Positions 11,872-22,009 of a DNA stretch of 64,000 bases are shown piece by piece. The notes beneath the pieces were generated by a model. That model had not been told where the DNA came from and did no database searches. It saw only the letters and a list, made by a program, of their open reading frames with translations. Every line of letters begins with the position of its first letter. Positions within the stretch are counted from its first letter, which is position 1. This DNA is from Callipepla californica brunnescens (Eukaryota > Chordata > Aves > Galliformes > Odontophoridae), in NCBI GenBank assembly GCA_023055505.1, contig JALIRH010000023.1, positions 4,036,423-4,100,422 of the forward strand, read 5' to 3'. The translations under genes and the position numbers were made by a program.

Positions 11872-13610
11872 CTACTGGCTTTATGACTTCTAATCTCATG
11901 AGATACAGGCAGTAATAATGAAGAAATGCACTATTAGATGTATCTCCTTTCTTCAGTTAATGCACTGAAGACTTCACACTTGATAAGGATGCTCGGTCAT
12001 GTAATAACTCATTCTACATCTATAGCAAGTTTTTAATGTGCTTCCCTTGCATGAAACAATAGTGACATCCAGTGTTAAAAACCTTTCACTGAACAGAAGC
12101 AGCCTGCACTTATTATGCTTTTCACTTGCTATTCATTATGGTCATATAGAATTTGTTCAAAGCATGCAGGTTATCAGAAAACAGCACCAAAACAAACAGC
12201 AAACTCAACAGTTTATCATCTTGAAAAACTGATTTATAGTCTCCCTAGCTATATACATGCATCTTGCCGAGATTACTCTTCTGCGTGAAAAAACAGTTAA
12301 AGCTTCTTCCTGGTACTTACACCATTCTCCTTTTGCAGTAAGGGAATTTGCCTCACTGTAGTAAAGGACAGTGCTTTGAGAGGTCTAAATTTTGACTTAT
12401 AGTTGAAGAGAGAAAGTAGTGGAAGGAAGATATCATTCTCCAACTGCCCAATTGTAAATCAATGGGGAACTACGAAGACCTGGTTAGATGACCAGACACA
12501 GATATTCCTGTTTACATAACAAAGGCAGCTGCAAAAAAACGTTAATTAGTCTGTGGATAAAAGTTAAGTCTGGTCATAGTGGCTGAGCTGCTGTCCTATT
12601 CTGCCTGACCCATGGGTAACCTCTGATGTCCCTTGTGCTCAGGCCTCCACAGAACCTTGATAGCACCACTAGTTTGTAACCTGCCTAGTTACAGTGTTGA
12701 AGTATCTTACTGCATGGAGCAGCTTCAGAAATACTATAATTTATGAAGAACATTAGGTTTGCTAACTTTCATGACCACGGCCTAGCTGTGCAAAATGCTG
12801 TTCTGAGAAAACAATGGCAAAAATACCAAGAAGAATAACCTGAGGAGAAACAAACACGCTGAGCATTTATAGTAAACATAATGAAACAAGTAGGATTTTA
12901 CAAAAGAGAGCATATTGTTTCTCAGTGGATTACTGATAGCCAAAAGTATTTCTGAAGATATTCCATACTAGTCAGTTAGACATGAAGCTGTCTAAACGTG
13001 GGACAACATCCAGCAGCTAAAATGCCTATGTGGTCTGCAGCTGCTACTCCAGTGGGCCATACTATACTCACCAGCTCTCAGCCCTTTGCTCAGTCCTCTG
13101 GAGCATATGACAGAGTGTTGGAACTGCCTGAAGGCAGCTGAATTCCACTGCTTGGGACTGAATCCTGGTGTTCTTTTCAAAATGTTCATCAGATGACTGA
13201 AAATCATGATGCTACAAATTAATGACAGAATTGGCTAAAACCTTATCTAACAGAGTGCTGAAATGCATTCAGTGAATTAAAATATCAATATAACAGATGG
13301 GCAGAGGAAGCAGAAAAAAATGCATAGCGGGTATAAATTAGAAGCTATTTTTTACTTGAAAATTTGACAAAGGAAGTTGGACTGACTGAGAAATCCCTGG
13401 TTTGTGAGAATTAAAAAAGTAAGATGACAGTTGTGTTGTACCAGCATTCTTCCATCTGATTTGCTACTGGTTTTCAACCTTTCATCTTCTAGAGTGAAAA
13501 ATCGCTAATGTATTCAGTTAACATTTATCCAAGGAAGAATTCTTAAGGATCCAGAAAATTGAAAGACATTAAAAATGAGGCATATTTCACAGAGGAAGAC
13601 AATAAAGAAA
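11872..13610. other. Intergenic, no gene seen
   Basis: Mixed AT-rich DNA with short chance open frames (60-70 codons). I recognise no transposon or gene. Confidence 0.45.
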
Positions 13611-14074
13611 CTGAGGCTGTGGAGCATGTCCAGAGAAAGGTAATGAAGTTGTGAAGGATCTGGAGCACAAGCCCCATGAGGAGTGGCTGAGGGAGCTAGG
13701 AGTTTTGGTCTGGAGAAGAGGAGGCTCTGGGGAGTGCATATTGATAGCTCTCGACAACCTGAAATGATGTTGTGGCGAGGTGGAAGTTGGACTTTTTCCC
13801 GAGTAACTAGTGATAGGATGAGAGGGAATGAACTCTAGTCTCACTAGAGGTTCAGGTTGAATATCAGGAAAAATCAGTTCTCAGGAAGAGCAGTAATTCA
13901 CTGGAACAGGCTGCCCCAGCTAATGGTGGAATCCCTGTCTCTGGAGGTGTTTAAGAAGTGCATGAATGTGGCACGGAGGGATGCGGTTAGTGGACATGGT
14001 GAGGATGGATGGAAGGTTGGACTAGACAATCTCAGAGGCCCTTTCCAAACATAATGAGTCTATGATTCTATGAA
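13611..14074 (+). mobile_element. CR1 LINE 3' fragment
   Basis: The fragment reads in sense from the GCATGTCCAGAGAAAGG block through CATGAGGAGTGGCTGAGGGA (ORF2 C-terminal region) to GGTTGGACTAGACAATCTCAG. It ends in the tail GAGTCTATGATTCTATG. Several frameshifts break the ORF2 frame. The 5' truncation falls near 13611. Confidence 0.9.
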
Positions 14075-14248
14075 CAAATTCGTACATCTAAAGAAAGCAA
14101 ACATTTAATGTATTTTTTTTCTGTACTTCAACAATTAATTGGTAACTCATATGATAATTTTTCAGACTGTTCTGCCATCATTTGTCATCATGTCACAATT
14201 CTTGGTACTACTTGTAGTTTTACTAATAGAGAATATATGTTTTACTTC

Positions 14249-14735
14249 TGTTATGGATTGAACTCAGCCATCAGAACTGGCTCCACCCCCCAGGAGAGAT
14301 CAGGAAGACAATGAAAACATAGTTTAATAAATGAAGAAAAGAGAGGAAAACAAAGAAAGAAAGAAAGAAAACCAAACAAAACAGACCAGAAAATCAAACA
14401 AAAGATACAGAGGCAATTGCTCTCCATCACCCACAAGTAGACCTGTGCCCCAGCCAGTTTCTGTTTAACAGATAACTTGAAAGATTAAATCCCCTGGTTG
14501 TTAATGCTGAGCATGAAGTTATGGAATGGAATATCCCCCTGTCCAGATTGGGACAGCCATCTCAGTTATGTTCCTTCCGGAGTACTTGCTCAGAGTGAGA
14601 AAGAAAGAAAAGTGCTCATACTCTGTTAGCACTATTCAGTGACGGCCTGGGATGTTAGCAGCACTGTTTCATTCACAAATCTAACACACACTGTACAGGC
14701 CACCATGAAAATAAGTTTATTCTGTGCCAATTAAA
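14249..14735 (+). mobile_element. Avian LTR element (ERVL-like), solo
   Basis: It starts TGTTATGGATTGAAC and passes an AGTTTAATAAATGA block. It then has a purine-rich AAAG stretch, a GGAATGGAATATCCCC block, a GGGACAGCC block and a GTTAGCACTATTCAG block. The same ordered blocks occur in diverged form in the element split by a CR1 at 31370-32385. Both match my memory of a widespread bird LTR that begins TGTTGTGGTTTAACCC. No internal retroviral sequence is attached, so this is a solo LTR. The right edge is approximate. Confidence 0.65.
14351..14371. repeat. (AAAG)n microsatellite
   Basis: About five AAAG/GAAA units inside the LTR-like element. Confidence 0.85.
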
Positions 14736-15317
14736 TCTTGTATAACCTCTTGAACTGATAATGAATATAATGACTGCAGATACAATGCTAATCATGCAGG
14801 AAATGCTTCTCTGTGTAGCTCTGAAGCGCTGTTAGGAACATACTCATGCTACATAAAACATGTTTTATGCCAGTACTTTTAAAATTAGAGTTTCTCCTGC
14901 TAACAGAAGTACCTTAAAAAAGCTCAAGCCTGATACTTGACAGAATTTGTATCAGATTAATTGAACAATTTGTTACCTCTGATGGTATAACCTGTGCTTT
15001 TTTTTTTGTTTGTTTTTAATATTGCCATTCCCTTTATACTTTTTAAATCTTCATGTAGTTTTCCCTATTGCTTGGATTTTTTTTGGCAGAGGGGACAGGG
15101 AAGGGAAAAGATTTTAAGAAAAAAAATGACAAAAGTCTCTCCCCAGCTTCTTGTGTCCAAAATACTCAGAAGTCTGGTAAGTTGAAGAACATTCTTGGTG
15201 ATTAACAGTCTTGGTAACCCATTATCTTCAGATGAGATTAACATACTGTGTTTTCTTGAATTTTAAAATAAATTATTTATTCATTATTATTTATGGGAGT
15301 GTTGGTTAGCAGTCTGC
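14736..15317. other. Intergenic AT-rich DNA, no feature seen
   Basis: AT-rich DNA with a poly-T/TTTG tract near 14998-15016. Nothing supportable. Confidence 0.45.
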
Positions 15318-15555
15318 TGAACATGTGCCAATAGTGTGCCCAGGAGGCAAAAAGGCCAACAGCATCCTGGCTTGTACCAGGGAGGCTGGAGCAGGCAGCT
15401 CGTGGAACTGGTGGAGCCACTGTCCCAGAAGGTATTTAAAAGATGAGTGGATGTGGTGTTTAGGGACACAGTTTAGTGGTAGCCTTGGCAGTGCCAGGTT
15501 AACAGCTGGATTTAACGATCTCAAAAGTCTGACCTAAATGACTCTATGATTCTAG
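15318..15555 (+). mobile_element. CR1 LINE with internal deletion
   Basis: The first part (about 15318-15380, ending AACAGCATCCTGGCTTGTAC) is CR1 reverse-transcriptase C-terminal sequence. The text then jumps to the GGAACTGGTGGAGCC block just before the ORF2 end. It continues through AGCTGGATTTAACGATCTC to the tail CTCTATGATTCTA. Several hundred bases that separate these blocks in other copies are missing. Confidence 0.8.
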
Positions 15556-15889
15556 TATCTACCTATAAAACTGGCAGAACAGTTCTGTTGCAATCTTCTG
15601 GGTGAAAATCTTGTTACTAAGTGACAGAGTACTAAGTAAAAGAATGAGTAGTTTATGAGAAGTGACCACTTATTACCTGTTTTCTTTCTTGCACTCTGCA
15701 ATCTCTATAGTAACAAACCCTCTTAGGAACAGACCAAATTCAAGGACAAGAGAAAAATGATAAGAATCACAGAGGAAAACTTATCTGAAGGTGAAATTAC
15801 TCAGGAAAGGGAAGGCTAGAAGAGATGGCAAAATAACGTGCCTGTGTTCCGGGCAAGTCAACTGATTTCAAAAGGAGGCAGAAGAGCTT

Positions 15890-16320
15890 CATAGAATTGC
15901 AGGAGCTGGAAGTGACCTCTATAGAGATCATTGAGTCCAACCCCCTGCCAAAGCAGCTCCCTAGCCCAGGTTGGTGTCCAGGTGGGTCTTGAATGTCTCC
16001 AGAGAATGAGACTCCACCACCTCTCTGTGCGGCCTATGCTAGTGCTCCATCACTGCACTGTGAAGAAGTTCCCAAACACATTTGTGCAGAACTTCCTATG
16101 CTTCAGTTTGTGGCCTCTTCCCCTTGTCCTATTGCCACAAACTGCTGAGAAGAGTCTGGCCTCATCCCATTGAGTGCCATATTGATAGATGTGGATCAGA
16201 TCCCCTCTGAGTCTTCTTTTGTCAAGGCTGAACAGTCCCAGGTCTCTCAGCCTTTCCTCATGAGAGTGGTGTTCCAGGCCCTTTATCATCCTTAGAGCCC
16301 TCCACTGGCCTCTTTAGAGG
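15890..16320 (-). mobile_element. CR1 LINE 3' fragment
   Basis: On the plus strand it runs from CATAGAATTGCAGGAGC and TTGAGTCCAACCCCCTGCCA through CACTGTGAAGAAGTTCCC to CCCAGGTCTCTCAGCC and TTCCAGGCCC. This is the reverse complement of the subfamily seen at 2102-2420 and 38401-38924. A 79-codon open frame on the minus strand (16050-16289) is residual ORF2. It lies about 1 kb upstream of the CpG island. Confidence 0.92.
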
Positions 16321-16839
16321 AGGTCCCAGTCTTTTTCGTACAGCAAAATGACCACAACGAGTCTTTAGAAGTTGCACAGACAGATCTCATTTATTTGGGA
16401 TATTTGACACCGTAGGCAGTTATCCTGAATGCTCTCCAGTCTGGTGCTTGATTTTGACTTGATGTGCTTTTCAAGTTGAATTTGTTGTTATTAAAATACA
16501 AAATTTAAATATGAGGAATGAATAGACTTGGCAATTCTTTGCCAAAATCTCCTGCAATTTATATTGGTGGATGTCAGCGAGTTAAAAGTTCAGACAAAAT
16601 ATTATATAATCCCGGTTTTAACCAATATTGTATCAGTATTTCCTTCAGACAGGGTATTTTTACTGAATCGCTGACGCCTAATAACGCAGGAATCAAAGAA
16701 AACCATTGTCACAGGTATTTTAATCCTCACACAACATTTTCCCGGGCAGCACGCCAGAAGATCTTGTTCACAGTACTTGGCAGTGCGCACTTCTGCTGCG
16801 GCCCTTTATTATTAAACAGCAATATTGCACCATAAATAT
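16321..16839. other. AT-rich DNA upstream of the CpG island
   Basis: No gene or transposon recognised. GC content rises steeply just to the right. Confidence 0.4.
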
Positions 16840-17324
16840 CCTAGCTACGGCCGCTTTCCTCCCTCCCCAAACGCCGTTTACGAAAGGCAAAGTCCCGCAC
16901 ATATTTAAACCTACACACGCAAGTCAGTTTATGCCGATACGTTAGCACCGAACGCCGAAACGTGCTGAGCACGGTACTCCTCAGATCGCCGCGCCCCGTA
17001 TATGCAATGCTCACGCTCTGGGCAACTGCGGCGTAACTCAGGAGCAGAGGTGCCGCTCAGTGACTCCAAACCGCAGCGAACGGGATTTGCTGGAGTGCGT
17101 ATCCGCCGAGAAGGCAGCGCCGGAGAGGACGCGGCTTTGGAAGCGATCGCTGTCGTAAGCCTCGCTGCTTGCGTGACTCGCCCATCGCAAAAGCGTCGTC
17201 CGCGCTGCCGTCCCATTCCCCGCGGGCTTTGGCCAACAGATTTACGCATCAGCCTTACTCGGGGCCGCGCACACACGCGTACCTACAGACGCCGCGCGCG
17301 GAATCGCCACGCCCGCGCTCTACC

Positions 17325-17354
17325 TGCGCACATGCGGCGCGGACACGCCCCGCC
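17325..17354. promoter_or_regulatory. NRF1-like motif and Sp1/KLF GC box
   Basis: TGCGCACATGCGG at 17325-17337 resembles the tandem GCGCA/TGCGC core bound by NRF1, with imperfect spacing. CGCCCCGCC at 17346-17354 is the reverse complement of a GC box (GGCGGGGCG). Both are common in CpG-island promoters and lie about 320-350 bases upstream of the start codon. Function is inferred from motif form only. Confidence 0.35.
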
Positions 17355-17359
17355 GCGCC

Positions 17360-17638
17360 ATGGGGCAGCCCGGCACGGCGCAGGCCGCTCCAGCCGAGGG
17401 AGGACGCCGCGGCCTCGAGGCCGTTCCCGGCCGCGGCTCCCGGTCCGGCCGCAGGCGGCAGCACCACCGGGCGGCGGCGGCCCCGGCGCAGCACCGCCTC
17501 CTCCTCGCGTCCCGCGGGGAAGGTCAGGGCGGCGGTAGCGGAAGCGTCTCTCCCTCCCGGCTCCGCGTCCCGGAACCAGCCCCGGCGCCGCCACCTGCCG
17601 CCCCCTCCGGCGGCATGACAGCGGCCGCCCGCAGGTGA
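17360..17638 (+). other. Upstream ORF in the FBXL17 leader (92 codons)
   Basis: The ATG at 17360 sits in GCCATGG, an optimal Kozak context. The frame stays open to TGA at 17636-17638, 36 bases before the FBXL17 start codon. A second ATG at 17615, in the same frame and also preceded by a purine-rich GGC, would give a 7-codon version ending at the same stop. The FBXL17 ATG itself has T at -3 (TATATGG), a weaker context. Whether either uORF is in the mRNA depends on the unmapped transcription start. The encoded peptide is low-complexity and probably not a functional protein. Confidence 0.45.
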
Positions 17639-17674
17639 CGCCCCGCGGGCCGTTCCGCCGCCGCCGCCTCCTAT

Positions 17675-18412
17675 ATGGGCCACCTGCTCTCTAAGGAGGC
17701 CAGCAGCCTGAGCCGGGACGGCGGCGGCCGCCGCCGCGGGAGGAAGGTGCCGCCGCGCAGCCGGAGCTGCTTCCTGCGCGGGCCCTGCATGCTGTGCTTC
17801 ATCGTGCACGGCGCCAGCCCGCCCGCCCCGGAGCCGCCCCTGCCCGCCGGGGACCCGCTGCTGCCGCCGCCTTACGCGGCCGCGCGCCGCCTCCTCCGCC
17901 TAACGCCCGCCGCCTGGGAGCCGCGCGGCCGCTGCCGGCGCCTCCTCCTCTCGGGCCTGCTGCCCTCGCCGGTGCGAGGCCTCCTGGGGCCGGCCGGGCC
18001 GTCCGGCGAGGCCGTCTCCGAGATGGTGTGCAAGCGCAAGGGGGCCGGCCTGCCCGCCTGCCCTCCCTGCAAGCAGCCGCGCTGCGCCGCCGCCGCCGCC
18101 GCGGAGCCCGAAGCCGCCGCCGCCGCCTGCCAGTGCCCCGCGGAGCCGCAGCTCTGCGCCCTGCCCTCGGCCGCCGACTGCACGGGGAGCGGCGGGGCCG
18201 CGCCGCCGAGGTGCCCCGCCGGGAGCGGCGGCGGCGGCGGCGGGGGGCGGTCGGTATCGTCGCCGCCGCCGCCGCCCCCTCCCCCCGAGGACGACGGGGA
18301 GAAGGAGCGCGGCGGCGAGGCGGGCTGCGAGGAGCCGCTGGAGCACGCCGGAGACGGCTGCCGGGAACCGCCGCCCGACATCAACCAGCTGCCGCCTTCC
18401 ATCCTGCTCAAG
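17675..18412 (+). CDS. FBXL17: FBXL17 exon 1 (coding part): N-terminal region and F-box start
   Basis: This encodes residues 1-246. Residues 1-8 (MGHLLSKE), the cysteine-containing segment 31-46 ([16 protein letters not shown]) and 117-137 (start MVCKRKGAG, end KQPRC) are islands I recall as conserved with mammals. Between them are Ala-, Gly- and Pro-rich stretches, including Gly 185-191 and Pro 197-204, consistent with disorder. The F-box begins at D235 ([12 protein letters not shown]). The donor is CTCAAG/GTGGGT at 18412/18413. The exon is about 80-90 codons shorter than my recollection of the human one, where low-complexity tracts are longer. Without splicing, the frame would stay open to 18736. 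Confidence 0.95.
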
Positions 18413-21400
18413 GTGGGTCCCGGCCGCCTCGCCCCCTCTCTCCTGCGGCCGTTCCTCGGGCCCCTGCCCGAATCGGCGCGGCCGCGGCCTCGGTCCCTCG
18501 CCGGGGCTGCTGAAGCCGAAGTAGCGCGCTGCCTCGGGAGCGCTTCGCGTGACTTCGTAACGCACCCCGCACGCGTGCTGCTCTCGGGGTCGATCGTTGA
18601 GTTGGGCGCGTTCTGTGCGAGTCAGAACGGTACAGGCAAGTTGTGTGGACGGGCGTGCGGCTTCCTTCCAGGCTGCGTGCTGAGTTGTTTCTGCTTTTAC
18701 CCATCTCCCAGTCATTCGGAATCCATGTGGCCTTGATGAACTGCGTTATCTCTCAGCCCATTGCTTTGTATGTGCCAGGTCTTGCTTTGCTTCCTCTCCC
18801 GTCTGTTGTACTTTAGTTCCTTGCTTACAGTTCTGAAATAACTTCTAGTTTCAAACTGCTCTATCGGTTTAGAACACTGATGTGTTCTTCAGCTGAGCCG
18901 TAGATAAAAAGAGAAGTCTTCCTGGAGCTGGAGTCTGCAGTGCTTTCCGTGTTTTGATGCAAGTGTGCCTTCAGACTGGGAGCTGTTGGCCCTGAAGTAC
19001 TGCAGCAGTTTACTTTGGGGTCAGACGGCCGAACTTGGAGCAGAGTGGTAACAGCAGTGTGACAGATGGCTCTTCCTGTCTGTGACCAGATCTACTCTCT
19101 ATAACGCTGGTTGTGCAACCCGAGTGTGGAAAGTGATTTCTGAACTCTTGTCCTCGAACACTGTCGGTCTACTATTGGTCTTCCATCTAAAATTAATTCA
19201 GTGTTTTGCTTTTTTTTTTTTTTTTTTTTTTTTTCCCCTTCTCTAATGGGTTCACTGCTCAAATTCCCTTTTGGCAGACATTTAAGAAATCACAAACTGT
19301 CGTGGCTGACTTCATCTCTTCTGTGATTTTGTGTTCAAAACTCCGGCTCACAGTTCTGCTAAAATTAACAGTTCATTTCTTTGCCACTGTTAATTTAAGA
19401 TCGCAGAATCATTAAGGTCGGAAAAGAGCTCCAAGGTCATCTAGTCCAACTAACATGCCTGCTAAACTGTGTCCCTCAGTGCCGTATCTGGACTTCCCTT
19501 GAACAGCATCAGGAATGGCTACTCCTCGTGTTTTCCTTGGTGTTGAGCTGTTAGGATTTGAAGTCACACTGGCATAGGCATGCCTTAATGACTTCTTCTC
19601 TTCAGAGGTATGATTTCTGTAGCCGCTTCAGCTCTTCCGCAGTTCACGTATTTACAAAACTGGCAGTGTAACTCATTCATCAACTAGTTCTTTTAACAGT
19701 GGGCCTTTGTCGTGACCCTCTCACCAGCAGGTAGTTTAAGTGGTCTTCCATTTGTCTTTCTGTTTCACATTCACACGGTGCCATGTTCGTATCTGTATTC
19801 TGAGAGTTTCTTTGGCACGTTCCCATCCCTCCTGGCCCTAGTCTTCAGTCTCTCTGTGGCTCAGCTCCTCTTGCAGCATTTACGCAGAAGCCTGTTTGTA
19901 ACTCCAGCAGCACCACCAACCAGCATACCTGCTCCTCAGTCTTTAGTGAGATTGATGTTTTTTTTTTTAATTTATTATTTTTTTGGTTTGAGGTGCTTCT
20001 CTGTCATTCCTTTCTGTTGTGTGACTTTTCTCTTTGGATTTCTGTGGAGTTCTTGTCTGCTAGATTTTACAGGTGCCCAAATGCCTCACCATGTGATGAG
20101 TTATAATACAGTGTCCTAAACACAGTCCCTTCTTTACAGATCCTATTCTGTTGTGGGGAAAGTGTGAGGTACATATGCCCTAGAGGTTTTAATAAACTTT
20201 TTGGAACAGTCAGTGGAAAGAAGAAGAAGTAATTCCAGCCTTAGGCGTGTGTCAGAGAAAAGACTTGTGATGTTCTCCGCCGAGGAGACAACAGGACCTA
20301 AGGGTTGATTTACTGAATTTTACATTGTCATGGTCCTGAGACCCCACTTCTTTGCTACAGAAGTGAGTGGGAGATGGTCCCCCTGTTATGACTTGCAGTG
20401 GCTTTCATACAGTTTGCAGGCAAGCGCTGTGCATCCAGTTGAATTGTTTCACCACTCCTGACTCCACAGATCATCTCCCCTCATTCCTGTGCAAAACCAA
20501 GCTCCTGGTTGCGGGGCAGGTGGAGTTTAAGTCTGAATCTGGTCCTCTTGTTACATGTACCCAAGCCCTCGCTCTGCTCTCATGCTGAAGTTTTCTCAGT
20601 ACAGCACTGCTGGTGTTCTTGTCACATACTGGTTTCTTATTCCTGGTGAAGAGCTCAGGGTGATGTTTGCAGCTCTGGGCAGAGGCCAGTGCCTGGCTTC
20701 TGGAAGAGCCGTTGATCTCTTTCCCACTGACAGGTAATGCAGAGCAGAGCAGACAGCCCTTCCTCCCCAGTGCTTTTAAGCATGCATTGTAGAAGTTTGG
20801 GAAACTTTGTGCTGTGTGTCACTGAGTATGGAAAACTTCAGGCTGTGCTTGTTCCCATGTCACCGCAATACTTTTTGTGGAAAGCAGAAATTAATCTTCC
20901 TTTCATCCCTGCTAACTTTTCTGTTTTAACATTGCAAACAAGTAACTGGTGTAAAGAGGTCTGCAGGCTAAGCGAACTTGGGAATGCTTATTCGTGTATT
21001 TTCAGATTATTATTTTTTTGGCTGTTCCAACAGAAACTGAGCTTTGTGTGTAGCACGCCGAAGAGAAATTTTGTTATTTGGCTTGTGAAACTTCTAGTGG
21101 TGCGCTGCATTAAGTTGTGGGCATCGGAGCCTCCCTAGAAAACCCTTAAAAGAACTGGAATGGGATCAAAGGAGATGTGAGGATGTGGAAATGTGGCTCA
21201 TGATGCCAGCTTGAAGGTACTGTTCAAGCTGAAGAACACTTCTGTTCAAAGTGAAGAAAAACATGCATTCTTCTGTTGTGAGAAAACTGATAAGGAACTT
21301 AACTACCTGTTCTTTGTCTTTTAACAAGAAACAATGTGCTTAATTGGATGTGAGAGAAATTAAAATGGGATTCTTGCACAGTGAGAGAACGTTTCAGTCT

Positions 21401-21977
21401 TGGTAAAGCTTGTTTCCTGTCTCAGGATGTATGAGGTGCTGGAATTTTTTATTTCTAATTCCTTTTGAGCGACCAGTGGGATGGCCTTATCAGAAGTATT
21501 CTATGTGTACTTGAACTTGTGTTGAAACAGAGTCAGGAGTTCTGTAAACGTGTGGTAGACCTCTTTGACACCTTCTTTATCAGTTTGCTTCTTAGAAGCC
21601 ATTGTCATCCAAAATCTGGGAAGAAAACTTTAACTGCAATGTGTTGTTATAAAGGGGCGTTCCTTTATTCCTCACCATAAGTACTGGGTGACTTGATAAG
21701 CAAGCACACCCCCTCAGAGTTCAGGATCTGCATTTATTCAGTTGAGACATATATATGCAGTACACTGGCATGTGTGTTCATTCTTTTTAAGGACTGGTAG
21801 GTAAGTGCTAATGTCCCTTTGGGCATGCTCAGTGGTATTTAGGGTGGTCCAGTGCCCACCTACTTTTTTTGCCTTTTTTCACTATCAGCTTCATCTCTGA
21901 AGCCTTTGACCCAGCAGTTGCATCCATTTTTCCCCAGATTGAAAGATTTCCATTGTTTATTGGATCACAGTGAGCCA

Positions 21978-22009
<32 letters not shown>

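Larger units (their letters stand above)
16840..18650 (+). promoter_or_regulatory. FBXL17: CpG island over the FBXL17 promoter and exon 1
   Basis: From about 16840 the sequence changes abruptly from AT-rich to very GC-rich and CpG-dense, peaking at 17250-18500, and falls back by about 18650. It covers the putative promoter, the leader and all of exon 1, and extends slightly into intron 1. I see no TATA box at a usual distance from the start codon, which fits a dispersed CpG-island promoter. The transcription start cannot be placed from sequence alone. The many long open frames on both strands here result from the scarcity of stop codons in GC-rich DNA. Confidence 0.9.

Noticed and set aside
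17668..17681. CArG-like box (CCTATATGGG) overlapping the FBXL17 start codon
   Set aside because: The A/T core is one base short of the CC(A/T)6GG spacing, and the bases are accounted for by the start codon.
17794..18513. 239-codon plus-strand open frame overlapping exon 1 in another frame
   Set aside because: It is an Arg/Ala-rich shadow of the FBXL17 frame. The true frame continues into the F-box across a good splice site.
17900..18715. 271-codon and other long open frames on the minus strand (also 17255-17809) opposite FBXL17 exon 1
   Set aside because: They mirror the GC-rich coding exon, have only Arg/Gly/Pro/Ala-rich content and no domain. Stop codons are rare in either strand of such DNA.
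21981..22008. A28 tract as the tail of a processed pseudogene
   Set aside because: The preceding 200 bases show no gene-like frame, and no flanking target duplication was seen.
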